Shown here: one piece after another, positions 17,933-27,293 of the stretch | Layout: each line of letters opens with the position of its first letter | Position numbering within the stretch: the first letter of the stretch is position 1 | Assembly (NCBI GenBank): GCA_938009275.1 | Contig: CALLHY010000057.1 | Span: 85,847-149,846, forward strand | Reading direction: 5' to 3' | Origin: an uncultured bacterium | GTDB lineage: Bacteria > Cloacimonadota > Cloacimonadia > Cloacimonadales > Cloacimonadaceae | Length of the DNA stretch: 64,000 nt | Notes under the pieces: model-generated | What the model was told of the DNA's origin: nothing | Seen by the model: the letters and a program-made list of their open reading frames with translations, nothing else | Database searches by the model: none | Made by a program: the position numbers and the translations under genes

Positions 17933-19108
17933 CTACACAAACACGATATTAGTGGATTTTAGATAGTTCTTTTCCAACACCTTGCAAAATTGCTTCATCA
18001 GGTTGCGGCGTATTTCCAAATCCTTGGGCAGGGCAGGATCCTGGTGAGCTTCATTAATCTTGGTACCCACCACCAGCTCAATAATATCACTGTCTAAGAG
18101 CACGCGCATCAGCTTTTTAACTGCATTGTCGGGCATCGTATCCAGATTTGCATCTTCTTCCAATGCACTTAAGCAACGCGATAAGGTGATAGTCCCCTCA
18201 GTTACAAGATCAAAGCCCTTCATATTGGCTGTGGGTGGTATATCCCGGTTGTTATTTATCTCTTTCAGGTTCACTTTAATCGGGATACTCATCTCTCGAG
18301 ACAGGATTGCAGCCGTTGTGCCGCCACAGATAACTTTTTTGCCAGAAAAGTTTTGTGCCATTTCTGCTAATATAGGATCATGTTCTTTTTTATAGGGTGG
18401 CCCGGTTATCAGTAATGTTCGGCGAGGCTTGCGGAAATACAGCGCAGCGCAGGTGATATCGTCAGCAGCCTTGTTGCCATCATAGTCACGCGATTTTTGA
18501 GCCACACGTTTGGATATCTCACCTGCAGATATCTTGGGATTCTCTTTCAGCAAAGTAGTTACATATTCTTCCACTCGCTTCTCTTGCCAGCCCAATGGCA
18601 AATGAGGCAATCCCATACCCGATTGACTTACTCCGTCGGAGTAGTACACTATTCTATCCTCTGGCAGCAATTGTAGTTCCGAGTAATACAGATGGCTTTT
18701 GCGGAAAGACTTGATTGGTATTTCCTGCTTTGTGGTTTCTATCACTTTGCCATCGCGAAACAGGGCATAGGGCGGATTGTCGTGCTCAATAATTCTGATG
18801 CTGCCGTCTAATCCTGCGTCAATTATGGTGAAGGTGCTATAGCCAATGTGCCTGTAACTGCATACTGGCAAAGTTTCTAATATAACTTCCGCAGCCCGTT
18901 TTATATCCATATTGGAATTTATAAAACCCGCTGCCATGGTAGTGGTTAGAGTTGCCAAAACGCTTGCTTTTATGCCACTGCCCAAGCCATCTGCCAATAC
19001 GCAGATTACTCTATTGCCACTCTTTACGCTGTGAAAGCTATCACCACAGGACTGATAGCCGTGCTTGCATATCTGGTAGAAATCCGCTTCCAGGAAATAC
19101 TCTTGCAT
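17933..19108 (-). CDS. SpoIIE/PP2C-type serine phosphatase
   Basis: The 391-residue protein has an N-terminal SpoIIE-like PP2C phosphatase domain (about 1-235), with the acidic metal-binding motifs VLADGLGSGIKAS and EDRIVYYSDGVSQSG and a late KAADDITCAALYF motif. Residues about 240-391 form a second domain that does not match a known module; it contains KKVICGGTTAAILS. It ends the hydrogenase operon, five bases after hydS. A PP2C phosphatase next to a PAS-bearing sensory hydrogenase is a recurring arrangement in clostridia, where it is thought to pass on the H2 signal by dephosphorylating a regulator. The partner is not in this window. Confidence 0.82.
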   Translation of the reverse strand: MQEYFLEADFYQICKHGYQSCGDSFHSVKSGNRVICVLADGLGSGIKASVLATLTTTMAAGFINSNMDIKRAAEVILETLPVCSYRHIGYSTFTIIDAGLDGSIRIIEHDNPPYALFRDGKVIETTKQEIPIKSFRKSHLYYSELQLLPEDRIVYYSDGVSQSGMGLPHLPLGWQEKRVEEYVTTLLKENPKISAGEISKRVAQKSRDYDGNKAADDITCAALYFRKPRRTLLITGPPYKKEHDPILAEMAQNFSGKKVICGGTTAAILSREMSIPIKVNLKEINNNRDIPPTANMKGFDLVTEGTITLSRCLSALEEDANLDTMPDNAVKKLMRVLLDSDIIELVVGTKINEAHQDPALPKDLEIRRNLMKQFCKVLEKNYLKSTNIVFV

Positions 19109-19113
19109 GTCTG

Positions 19114-20805
19114 CTATTCCTTTGCCGAAAAGCTTTGGATGATAGATGATAGCAACACTTCGCTATCTGCTGCGTTCTCACCCAGTAAGAAGGCTATCTT
19201 CTGCACGGTGGTAAGGTTCTTGCGCATCACCTCTCCTGCCTTCTCTATTATCTGCTCACGCTGTATTACCGGCTCGGTGATGTCCTGCAATATACCGCCA
19301 AGCACCATGTGCTTTTGAATGGAGAATAGGGTAAGCCTGATAATCTTACTATTCTGGCGGATGTCTTGAACCTGCACATCGGTTCCTTCTTTTATAGCTT
19401 TGGCAAAGAGGTCATGAAACGGCACCAGACGTTCCAGATATGCGCCTTCCAGATCGGGGTCTGCTTCGGAGATTAGGGCAGCATCTCCGCCTATTATCTT
19501 CACGAACGGGGTGTTGGACTCTATTATCTTAAGGTTTTCATCCACAATCACCACACCCGATGGCATGGCTTTTATAAGGGCTGAAGCCTTATTTTGGGCA
19601 AGCTTTCTAAGGTATGAAACACACATGGCAGGCTCAGCTTTTTCTTCTATTAAAGCCGCTGCGAATTCCTTGCAGGTGTTATAACCACAGCCACCACAAT
19701 TTAGTTCTTCCTCTCCCCGCTTTTTGCCGATGCGTAGCAGTGCCTCGGCAATGGCAGCTTTGCTGTAAGCCGTTTTCTTAATCTCGCGGCTAACAAACTC
19801 AGTGGTTATATTCAATCCATCAAGTGTTGGCTTTGCTTCAGAAAATGCTGTGTTGGTCTGAACCTGATAACGCTTTCCTGCTGTGGCACCTCTGCGGGTT
19901 ACTCCGGGGCCGTTTATGCATCCACCAATACAGGCGAGGGCTTCTATGAATACCGGTTGCTTGAAGCTAAGGGTGTCCAGTTCGTCAAATGCCTGCACCA
20001 GTTCCTGAATGCCGGAAAAGCTCATATACAGCACATCCGTTTCCGGCTGGCAATGCTTTATCCCGTCTATCATCCCGCCATCTATGGGATATAGCCCGCC
20101 TTCATGCGCCCTATCGGGGATGAAGCTTTCACCTTGGGGCAGTTCTGCCCATGGTACATTGGCGATATTGAACCATCTTCTGAGGTCAGCAAAGGTTAGA
20201 GCTACATCAAAGCTATCCACTGCTTCATTCTTTTTGGCTACGCATGGCCCAACGAATACCACTCCGATGTCTTCACCATAATGCTGCTTTAGCAGCTTGG
20301 TATGTGCCTGCAAAGGCGAGACAACCGGCGTGATAAAAGGAACCAGTCTGGGATAGTATTGCTGAACTAAATGGACTACACTTGGGCATGCCGATGAGAT
20401 AAGAATCTGCAGCTTATTATCAGCAAGCAATTCGGCGCAGGCAGCCGAAACCACCTGCGCACCTAATGCTGTTTCCGATACACCTGAAAAGCCCAGGCTC
20501 TTTATGGCTGCAATCAGTTTGCTTTGGTCTATGCCCGTAAACTCAGTTCTAAAGGTAGGGGCAAGGGACACATACACCTTTTGCTTTTCTTTTAGCAGTC
20601 CGATGGCTTCTCTTAGATCATCGCGTATCTTCTTTGCTCCTACAGGGCAAACCTCTGTGCAGCGACCGCACAAAATGCAAGCTTCGGGCATCACCTGTGC
20701 GCTTCCATCCACCACGCGAATCGCCTTTACCGGGCACTCACGCACGCATTTATAGCAATCCTGACACTCGGTTTTCTCGGTGTAAATCGGTTTTAGCTTA
20801 TTCAT
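19114..20805 (-). CDS. hydS: Sensory [FeFe] hydrogenase with PAS domain (HydS, group C)
   Basis: A 563-residue protein: two [4Fe-4S] sites (CQDCYKC…C, residues 14-24; CILCGRC…C, 43-53), then the H-cluster domain. L1 is SSACPS (137-142), L2 PCVAKKNE (Cys188), and L3 ACIGGC (Cys292, Cys296). Next come a Fes-type NCGGCGYNTC site (369-378) and a PAS domain (about 405-520). The proton-relay cysteine of TSCCP is replaced by Ala139 while ligand Cys140 is kept, the signature reported for sensory HydS, which turns over slowly. Its role is inferred as sensing H2 or redox state for the operon. Start ATGA overlaps the stop of the 80-residue gene. Confidence 0.9.
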   Translation of the reverse strand: MNKLKPIYTEKTECQDCYKCVRECPVKAIRVVDGSAQVMPEACILCGRCTEVCPVGAKKIRDDLREAIGLLKEKQKVYVSLAPTFRTEFTGIDQSKLIAAIKSLGFSGVSETALGAQVVSAACAELLADNKLQILISSACPSVVHLVQQYYPRLVPFITPVVSPLQAHTKLLKQHYGEDIGVVFVGPCVAKKNEAVDSFDVALTFADLRRWFNIANVPWAELPQGESFIPDRAHEGGLYPIDGGMIDGIKHCQPETDVLYMSFSGIQELVQAFDELDTLSFKQPVFIEALACIGGCINGPGVTRRGATAGKRYQVQTNTAFSEAKPTLDGLNITTEFVSREIKKTAYSKAAIAEALLRIGKKRGEEELNCGGCGYNTCKEFAAALIEEKAEPAMCVSYLRKLAQNKASALIKAMPSGVVIVDENLKIIESNTPFVKIIGGDAALISEADPDLEGAYLERLVPFHDLFAKAIKEGTDVQVQDIRQNSKIIRLTLFSIQKHMVLGGILQDITEPVIQREQIIEKAGEVMRKNLTTVQKIAFLLGENAADSEVLLSSIIQSFSAKE

Positions 20806-21044
20806 ATCTGCATCAATTCTTTATCCAATATGGATATTAGTTCTTCGCTATTCACTTCATGATAGGCTGTGCCATTTACAGTTATATTTGGCCCCCGAGA
20901 ACACTCGCCCATACATAAGGAACCTTCTATGTGCACGCTATCGCTTAAACCCTTGTTACGCAAGTAATCTTCTATTATCCTTAGGTTTTCTCTGTTTTCG
21001 CGGGCGAAGCATGAACTGCCCATGCAAATGTGGATGCTTTTCAT
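20802..21044 (-). CDS. Small thioredoxin-like [2Fe-2S] protein
   Basis: An 80-residue protein with the four-cysteine pattern CMGSSC (residues 7-12) and CMGEC (about 44-48) of the NuoE/thioredoxin-like [2Fe-2S] ferredoxin fold. It is the size of the C-terminal domain on HydA and of the N-terminal domain on HydB, so it may be a stand-alone electron carrier between HydA and HydS. It overlaps hydA upstream and hydS downstream by four bases each (ATGA), showing strong translational coupling. Confidence 0.85.
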   Translation of the reverse strand: MKSIHICMGSSCFARENRENLRIIEDYLRNKGLSDSVHIEGSLCMGECSRGPNITVNGTAYHEVNSEELISILDKELMQI

Positions 21045-23041
21045 TGTTCCCTCTTGTCTGCCTGTTCTGCTATCAGCTCCTTTATCTCGTTCAGTTTGGC
21101 ATGGTGGATAATCCTGTCACCTACGCATACAGTTGGGCCTAAATCACACTTTTCTGAACAGAAGGTGGCAGCAATATCAAAGTGCTTGCCCCAGGCGTTT
21201 TCTTCCACCATTTGCAGGGTCTTTGCAAGAATGTCTTGCGAACCTCTAAGGTAACAGGAAGTGCCTACGCAAACTCTTATTTTGCACCTGTCTTCGCTTC
21301 CTGCTCCCGAGAAATTCAGCTCATCATCATCTATCCGCTTACGATGCTTATAGGCAGTATGCAGCAGGTCATGTGCCTTGTGGCTGTTAGGCGCGGTTAG
21401 CAGCTCATCATAAAGCTCGTTTATAAAGGGATTGTCCTGCGCTCTGTGCATGGGCATTATTTTATCGGCATGATACAAGGAAGTGGTACGGCTATTGCGC
21501 TGCTTTTCGCTGCATACAATAGGCTGACCTGCACCGCCTGTGCATCCGCCCGGACATGCCATCACTTCCACGATGTCATACTCAGCTTCTCCTGCCAAAA
21601 TCTTGTCACAAAGCTCCTGAGCGTTTTTGAGGCCATGCACCACAGCCATCTTCAGGCTACCATCCGCAAGCTCTGCCTCACGCAGTCCCGATGCTCCACG
21701 AACTTCTTGCAATACGATGCTTTCCGGCACTGGGATGCTGAATTTGTCGGCAGCATAGCGTAATACCGCTTCGCTAACTCCACCGCTGTTACCAAAGATC
21801 ACTCCGGCACCTGTGGCGAAGCCCATTGGTAAATCCATAGATTCCGGCTCTAAGTCTGCCAGTTCGATGCCTGCTTCTTTTATCATTCTGCCAAGCTCTT
21901 GCGTGGTTAATACCACATCTACTTCTGCAATGCCGTCTTTTGTGAATTCGGGACGCTTGCATTCATACTTCTTGGCGGTGCAAGGCATTATAGACACCAC
22001 ACAGATATCTTCCTTTGCAACGCCAAGTTGCTCGGGTAAGCGTTCCTTGGCTATGGAACCAAACATCTGTTGGGGAGACTTGCAGCTCGACAAGTTACCC
22101 AGTAATCCCGGATAACTCTGCTCTGCATATTTCACCCATGCCGGGCAGCAGGAAGTAAAGATCGGCAGCTTTTCGCCTTTTGCCTTGCGCGATACAAATT
22201 CATTGGCTTCCTCAACCACCGTTAAGTCTGCCGAAAAGGCTGTGTCAAACACCTTGTCAAAGCCAAGAATGCGCATGGCGGCGATCATCTTACCTGTGGT
22301 TATGTCGCTGGCAGGCAACCCAAACATCTCACCCAGGGCAACCCTTACAGCTGGCGCAATCTGTGCCACTACTGTCTTTGCTGGATTGTGAATAGCTTCC
22401 CATGCTTCCTTTATATGGCTGCGAACCACTATGGCACCCGTGGGACATACCGCTGCACACTGTCCGCAGTTTACGCAATCCACCTGTGCCAGGCTCTTAC
22501 CATACGCCGCAGCCACATTCACGTTTTGACCTCTGGCGGCGAAATCTATTGCACCAATACCCTGAATCTCGTGGCAAAAGCGCACACAATCACCGCATAA
22601 CACGCACTTATTGGGGTCTCTAACCAAGCTTTCGCTGCCCAAATCCATCGGCTTTCTTTCCCTGGTTTTGCGGAAACGAACCTTATCTATGCTAAGTTTA
22701 TTAGATATATCTCTCAGCTTACAATCACCTGCTCTACTGCATTTAGGGCATTCCTGGTCGTGATTAGCCAACAGCATTTCCACAATTGTCTTTCTTAGCT
22801 TGAGTATCTGATCGGTGTGAGTTTTTATCTTCATGCCTTCAAAGGGCTCAGTGGAGCATGATGTTACCAGTCCTCTTCCTTCCACCTCCACCATGCACAA
22901 GCGGCAAGCTCCATATAAGCTTAAAGAGCTGTGATAGCAGAATGTAGGTATCTCGATGTGAGCTTTTTTGGCAAGGGACAGGATGTTTTTCTCACCTTCC
23001 CACAGAACAGGTCGATTGTTTATATATACATACTTTTCCAT
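21041..23041 (-). CDS. hydA: [FeFe] hydrogenase catalytic subunit HydA (trimeric, NAD-linked)
   Basis: A 666-residue group A hydrogenase. Cofactor motifs in order: [2Fe-2S] Cys35/46/49/62; His-Cys3 [4Fe-4S] 94-107; two [4Fe-4S] at 146-156 and 189-199; H-cluster L1 TSCCPAW (296-302), L2 MPCTAKKYE (352-360) and L3 MACPGGC (494-500); C-terminal [2Fe-2S] Cys591/596/628/632. With HydB and HydC it forms the electron-bifurcating type complex that makes H2 from NADH and reduced ferredoxin during fermentation. All catalytic residues are present, including proton-relay Cys298. GGAGAAG precedes the ATG. Confidence 0.95.
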   Translation of the reverse strand: MEKYVYINNRPVLWEGEKNILSLAKKAHIEIPTFCYHSSLSLYGACRLCMVEVEGRGLVTSCSTEPFEGMKIKTHTDQILKLRKTIVEMLLANHDQECPKCSRAGDCKLRDISNKLSIDKVRFRKTRERKPMDLGSESLVRDPNKCVLCGDCVRFCHEIQGIGAIDFAARGQNVNVAAAYGKSLAQVDCVNCGQCAAVCPTGAIVVRSHIKEAWEAIHNPAKTVVAQIAPAVRVALGEMFGLPASDITTGKMIAAMRILGFDKVFDTAFSADLTVVEEANEFVSRKAKGEKLPIFTSCCPAWVKYAEQSYPGLLGNLSSCKSPQQMFGSIAKERLPEQLGVAKEDICVVSIMPCTAKKYECKRPEFTKDGIAEVDVVLTTQELGRMIKEAGIELADLEPESMDLPMGFATGAGVIFGNSGGVSEAVLRYAADKFSIPVPESIVLQEVRGASGLREAELADGSLKMAVVHGLKNAQELCDKILAGEAEYDIVEVMACPGGCTGGAGQPIVCSEKQRNSRTTSLYHADKIMPMHRAQDNPFINELYDELLTAPNSHKAHDLLHTAYKHRKRIDDDELNFSGAGSEDRCKIRVCVGTSCYLRGSQDILAKTLQMVEENAWGKHFDIAATFCSEKCDLGPTVCVGDRIIHHAKLNEIKELIAEQADKREQ

Positions 23042-23057
23042 TTCTTCTCCTATTTTC

Positions 23058-24950
23058 TTAGCTTATTGCTTTGAACTTGCAGGTGCTTACACAGGCACCG
23101 CATTTGATGCACAGATTAGGGTCTATGGCGTGTGCTTTCTTAACTTCACCGCTAATCGCACCAACCGGGCATACCCGCTTGCAGAGAGTGCAACCACGGC
23201 ACAAGTCCGAATCAATAGAGATGGCAGACAATGCCTTACAGGTTTTTGTGGGGCAGTACTTTGCCTTCACATGCGCCTGATACTCATCCGGGAAGTATCT
23301 AAGGGTGGACAGCACAGGATTGGGAGCACTCTTGCCCAAGCCACATAAAGAGGTTATCTTCACTGCTTCACCTGCTTCTTTTAGTAGCTCAATGGTCTCT
23401 TCGGTAGCTTCTCCGCTTACGATATCCTCCAGCATCTCCAGCATTTGGCGTGTTCCTTCACGGCATGGAACGCACTTACCGCAAGACTCATGCTGTGTAA
23501 AGGTCATGAAGTATCTGGCAGTTTCCACCATACAAGTGCTGTTATTCATCACCACCATACCTCCAGAGCCAACCATTGCTCCTATGGAACCCAGTGAGTC
23601 AAAATCTAAGGGGAAATCCAGATGTTCTTTGGTTAAGCAGCCTCCGCTTGGCCCACCTATCTGAACAGCCTTGAAGGCATCGTTGTTTATGTTGCCGTCT
23701 TTATCCAGCACACCTCCGCCAATTTCGAACACAATCTCACGGATGGTGGTGCCAAATGGCACTTCGATAAGTCCCGTATTCACCACATGCCCCGTTAAGG
23801 CAAAGGTTTTGGTTCCAGGAGACTTTTCTGTACCCAGCTTTCTATAGGTCTGAACTCCCTGTTGCAGCACCACTGGAACCAGCGCAAGAGTTTCTACATT
23901 GTTTATCACGGTTGGCTTCCCAAACAGACCTTTCTGTGCTGGGAATGGCGGCTTGGGATTTGGCATGCCGCGTTTACCTTCTATGGATGCCAGCAAAGCA
24001 GTTTCTTCGCCGCACACAAAGGCCCCTGCACCTTCCATCACGTGGATATTAAAGCTTTTACCTGTGCCGAATACATCGTTCCCTAGCACTCCGTAGCTTT
24101 GTGCCACTTCTATTGCTTTGCGAATCCGGGCACACGCCAGAGGGTATTCCATGCGCACATACACATAGCCTTCATCGGCTCCGATTGCCTTTGCGGCAAT
24201 CATCATGCCTTCTATAACGCTGTGCGGATTGCCTTCAAGTATCGACCTGTCCATAAACGCACCAGGATCACCTTCGTCGCCATTGCACACCACGTACTTT
24301 TTGTCATTGTCTTCTCTGCGGGCAAAGTCCCACTTCAGTCCTGTGGAAAATCCCCCTCCTCCTCGTCCACGTAAGCCGCTGTCCATAAACAACTTGCACA
24401 GTTCTTCCGCGCTATAGTTCTGATACGCGTCACGAGCAGCGAAGTAACCCCCATGTGCAATGAATTCACTAATGTTCTCTGGGTCTATTATGCCACAATA
24501 TTTAAGCCCCGTTCTGTGCTGCTTGGTATAAAATGGAATCTCCCCAATCCCTTTATAGGCTTCACCGGTAACTGGGTCATGATACAGCAACCTCTCTATC
24601 ACATCGTTATTTACAATCGATTTCTCTACAATCTCTTCCGCGTCTTCCGGTTTCACATGACCATACATAATATTGGCAGGCTCTATTGTAACCAATGGCC
24701 CAACCTGGCAAAAGCCCTGACAGCCACTGCCTACCATATACACATCATGATGTTTGTGCTCGGATGTGTCGTCCGACTTCAGCGATACCGTAATCTCCAA
24801 TCCTTTCAGAGCCACGGCATTCCTTAGGGCTTCAAAAACCTTCATGGAACCATTGGCAATACAGCCGGTTCCGGCACACACCACCACCCGCTTTTGGCAG
24901 AGTTCGCTGGCGGCATTATAGCTATCACGAATTTCTTCTAACTTACGCAT
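23058..24950 (-). CDS. hydB: NADH-binding flavoprotein subunit HydB (NuoF-like)
   Basis: A 630-residue subunit carrying an N-terminal [2Fe-2S] domain (Cys25/30/77/81), NADH/FMN core with GRGGGGFSTG (195-204), the [4Fe-4S] motif ESCGKCVPCREGT (488-500) and Cys536, and two C-terminal ferredoxin-like [4Fe-4S] sites (584-594, 614-624). This is the domain order of HydB from bifurcating hydrogenases, which exchanges electrons among NADH, ferredoxin and HydA. I chose the ATG at 24950, which gives an ATGCGTAA eight-base overlap with hydC and a GAGGAG site at the right distance; an ATG at 24971 would put the start inside that site. Confidence 0.95.
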   Translation of the reverse strand: MRKLEEIRDSYNAASELCQKRVVVCAGTGCIANGSMKVFEALRNAVALKGLEITVSLKSDDTSEHKHHDVYMVGSGCQGFCQVGPLVTIEPANIMYGHVKPEDAEEIVEKSIVNNDVIERLLYHDPVTGEAYKGIGEIPFYTKQHRTGLKYCGIIDPENISEFIAHGGYFAARDAYQNYSAEELCKLFMDSGLRGRGGGGFSTGLKWDFARREDNDKKYVVCNGDEGDPGAFMDRSILEGNPHSVIEGMMIAAKAIGADEGYVYVRMEYPLACARIRKAIEVAQSYGVLGNDVFGTGKSFNIHVMEGAGAFVCGEETALLASIEGKRGMPNPKPPFPAQKGLFGKPTVINNVETLALVPVVLQQGVQTYRKLGTEKSPGTKTFALTGHVVNTGLIEVPFGTTIREIVFEIGGGVLDKDGNINNDAFKAVQIGGPSGGCLTKEHLDFPLDFDSLGSIGAMVGSGGMVVMNNSTCMVETARYFMTFTQHESCGKCVPCREGTRQMLEMLEDIVSGEATEETIELLKEAGEAVKITSLCGLGKSAPNPVLSTLRYFPDEYQAHVKAKYCPTKTCKALSAISIDSDLCRGCTLCKRVCPVGAISGEVKKAHAIDPNLCIKCGACVSTCKFKAIS

Positions 24951-25443
24951 TTTCTTTCTCCTCAGCCTCAATCTTTTCGATTAGTTGCAATGCCTGCTGG
25001 GGTGTAACCTGACCATATACTTCATCGTCAACCACCAGCACCGGTGCCAATCCACATGCCCCAAGGCAGGATACTGTCTCGAAGGTGTACATCATATCAT
25101 CGGTAGTAATCTTTTTCGCGCTTAGCTGCAGACGTTCCCGAATTGCCTCAATAATCGGCAGAGAACTGCGCACATGGCAGGCTGTGCCATCGCACATCTT
25201 CAGGATATGCTTGCCCTTGGGTTCCAGAGAGAAATGGCTATAAAAGGTGGCAACTCCATAAAGCCTTGCCGGTGAAACGCCTAATGACGTGGCAATAAAG
25301 GTTAACACCTCTTGCGGAAGGTAGCGATATTCTTCCTGAACTGCTTGCAAGATGGGAATAATCTTTGTATCACTCCTATCGAAGCGTTCCAGAATGTCGA
25401 TAACCTTGTTAAAGCTGTGTGCGGCAGAGTATTCTGTACTCAT
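24943..25443 (-). CDS. hydC: NuoE-like [2Fe-2S] subunit HydC
   Basis: A 166-residue thioredoxin-like ferredoxin with Cys84, Cys89, Cys126 and Cys130 (motifs CDGTAC and CLGAC), typical of NuoE and HydC. The N-terminal helical domain contains the LPQEVLTFIATSLGVSPARLYGVATFYSHF block common to the family. It is the smallest subunit of the hydrogenase complex and the first structural gene, 94 bases after rex. No clear Rex operator (TTGTGA…TCACAA type) could be found in that gap. Confidence 0.94.
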   Translation of the reverse strand: MSTEYSAAHSFNKVIDILERFDRSDTKIIPILQAVQEEYRYLPQEVLTFIATSLGVSPARLYGVATFYSHFSLEPKGKHILKMCDGTACHVRSSLPIIEAIRERLQLSAKKITTDDMMYTFETVSCLGACGLAPVLVVDDEVYGQVTPQQALQLIEKIEAEEKENA

Positions 25444-25537
25444 GGTTTCTCCTATATTATCTTTAATTTTTGATAAGCGTACTTGTGGACAGTTCTGATT
25501 TTTGATATTTCTCGGGTGCGGCTAATAAGCTTCTATA

Positions 25538-26182
25538 TCAGTCCCTGTTCATTTCGTGATGCAGGCGTTCTGCCACGCGCCGGGACAGTACTGCCAGCGA
25601 TGCGCTCATGTCGATGTTTTCTAATATCACGTCTTCGGGTAGGTTAAGCTTGGTTGGGGTGAAGTTCCAAATGGCGATTATGCCATTATCGGTCATGATG
25701 TCAGCCACTTCTTGCGCTGCCTCCGCGGGGGTGGTTATGATGCCGATATGAACATGCAGCCGGGAGATAAGATTCGCGAATTTGTCCATGCCGTAAACGG
25801 GGACATCATTTATGGTAGTGCCTATCAATGTGGGATTGTTATCGAAAGCGGCTATCACCCGTAAACCTTTTTTGGAAAGCTCCTGATAGCCCATCAATGC
25901 TTTACCCAGATGCCCCACGCCCACCAGAAAACAAGAGGACGTATCGTTCCAGTTCAAACACATCTCGATGGCACTGATCAGCTCTTCAATCCTGTGACCA
26001 ATCTTGGGAATACCAACCACACCTGTGTATGCGAGGTCTTTGCGCACCTGAGTCATGTGTACATCGGTGAATATGGCTATCTTTGTAGCCGACACCATCT
26101 TCAGTCCAGCTTTCTTGAAGCGGTATAATACTTCCAGGTATTGAGGCAACCTCTTCAGCGTTAAAATCGGTATGGAATCCAT
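25538..26182 (-). CDS. rex: Redox-sensing transcriptional repressor Rex
   Basis: A 214-residue DNA-binding repressor that responds to the NADH/NAD+ ratio. The N-terminal winged helix (about 1-80) has the family pattern RLPQYLEVL and VRKDLAYTGVVG; the C-terminal Rossmann domain starts with VGVGHLGKAL and ends with the domain-swapped helix RVAERLHHE. It sits upstream of hydCBA on the same strand, which suggests that it controls H2 production. The start ATG at 26182 has AAGGAG five bases upstream; a GTG at 26188 is too close to that site. A TTGACA (complement of 26248-26253) lies upstream without a clean -10; TGAC/GTCA half-sites around 26237-26253 could be an operator. Confidence 0.93.
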   Translation of the reverse strand: MDSIPILTLKRLPQYLEVLYRFKKAGLKMVSATKIAIFTDVHMTQVRKDLAYTGVVGIPKIGHRIEELISAIEMCLNWNDTSSCFLVGVGHLGKALMGYQELSKKGLRVIAAFDNNPTLIGTTINDVPVYGMDKFANLISRLHVHIGIITTPAEAAQEVADIMTDNGIIAIWNFTPTKLNLPEDVILENIDMSASLAVLSRRVAERLHHEMNRD

Positions 26183-26396
26183 CGTCACTCCTTGTTTGGC
26201 ATCCTTATTCGCTGTTTCTGTATCGATATTTCAATAGTGACTTATTCTGTCAAGCTAAATCTACTTTTATTTTATTGATATATCTGTAAGTATATGGTGG
26301 CTATGAAGATATGCGTGGGCATAAATTGATAATTCTTAGTTGGAACCTGGATATTGGCCCGAAGGTTGCTTTGATTATGGGGTTATTGGGTTAGTA

Positions 26397-26460
26397 GGTT
26401 AACGGGTTAGCAGGTTAACGGGTTAGCAGGTTAACGGGTTAGCAGGTTAACGGGTTAGCA
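26397..26460. repeat. Four perfect 16-bp tandem repeats
   Basis: GGTTAACGGGTTAGCA is repeated exactly at 26397-26412, 26413-26428, 26429-26444 and 26445-26460. Degenerate units built from GGTTA continue to about 26530. A CRISPR reading is excluded because there are no spacers. Confidence 0.95.
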
Positions 26461-26546
26461 GGTTAGCAGGGTTAGAAGGTTAGCAGGTTAAAGGGTTATC
26501 AGGTTAATAGATTAACGTATTAGTGGGTTAATGCGGTTAACAGGTG

Positions 26547-26657
26547 AGTACCATCAAAGTTCTGTAAGAATGACAGATAATAGCACGGCTTTACTACCTC
26601 GTACTTCGTAGAATTAGGAAGTACCATCTAAGTTCTGCAAGAACGAAAGATAATAGC
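26547..26657. repeat. Pair of 38-bp direct repeats
   Basis: Bases 26547-26584 and 26620-26657 align over 38 positions with four mismatches. Both start AGTACCATC and end AGATAATAGC. Their separation is 35 bases. Confidence 0.85.
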
Positions 26658-26800
26658 CTGAGGCGTAAGCCTCTGGAACAATGCACCCACCAATACCAAG
26701 CCCCTTGGGGCGACACAATTGATTGTTTACAAAGAGTAAAAGAGACAAAGAGATAGCGTTAGACCTTAGGCGTAACAAGTTAAACGTAAAGTGTTATATG

Positions 26801-26842
26801 TTAGATGCTAGACGTTAGATGTTAGACGTTAGACGTTAGATG
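26801..26842. repeat. Six tandem 7-bp units (TTAGAYG)
   Basis: TTAGATG, CTAGACG, TTAGATG, TTAGACG, TTAGACG and TTAGATG follow each other without gaps. A related array of seven units lies at 27152-27200. Confidence 0.85.
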
Positions 26843-26864
26843 TTGTGAGTTGAGCTATAGATTT

Positions 26865-26891
26865 GTCGTTCCCGCGGAGGCGGGAATCCAG
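26865..26891 (+). repeat. 27-bp element with internal dyad, forward copy
   Basis: The sequence begins GTCGTTCCCGCGGAGG and contains a CCCGC…GCGGG dyad. It is the exact reverse complement of 27294-27320. Elements of this type (TTCCCGCGGAGGCGGGAA core) occur in other bacterial genomes as dispersed palindromes; the copies here flank the heptamer array. Confidence 0.85.
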
Positions 26892-27151
26892 CCCTTTTTT
26901 CCCTACGAATCTCACTAATTAACACCAATGTTTTCCAGAGCATCCGCCCCTTCTCGACCCCTCGACTTCTCGACTCACACCCCCCCCAGCACCCCAGCAC
27001 CTGCTTGCTTGCCGAAGCAGTTCCGGAGTGGGGTTCAACGGGGCTTGAACGGGCAAAAGCCCGATGAACCCCCGATGAAGTCTGGTTTAGCTCTCCTGCG
27101 GCTGCCATGTTAGCTTCATGAGAACCAAGAGTTAAAAGAGAGGGTAGAGAG

Positions 27152-27200
27152 TTAGACCTTAGAAGTTAAACGTTAGAGGTTAGAAGTTAGAGGTTAAACG
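27152..27200. repeat. Seven tandem 7-bp units (TTARANN)
   Basis: Units TTAGACC, TTAGAAG, TTAAACG, TTAGAGG, TTAGAAG, TTAGAGG and TTAAACG are contiguous with period seven. They are more varied than the 26801 array but clearly related. Confidence 0.75.
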
Positions 27201-27293
27201 TTTTACGACAGGGGTGTGGTAGAAACGTCATCCTGACGTTTTGTTTTTGCTGGATTCACGACTACTCGGGAACGACAGGAAAGATTCAAAGAA

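Noticed and set aside
24951..24971. Upstream start for hydB at 24971
   Set aside because: It lies within the ribosome binding site for the ATG at 24950, which gives a tidy eight-base overlap with hydC.
25444..25537. Rex operator between rex and hydC
   Set aside because: No TTGTGA-N-TCACAA-like dyad could be seen.
26397..26530. Possible CRISPR array
   Set aside because: The units are contiguous 16-bp repeats with no spacers and no cas genes nearby.
26836..27108. Short frame in the repeat gap
   Set aside because: It spans the 27-bp repeat and low-complexity sequence and has no ribosome site.
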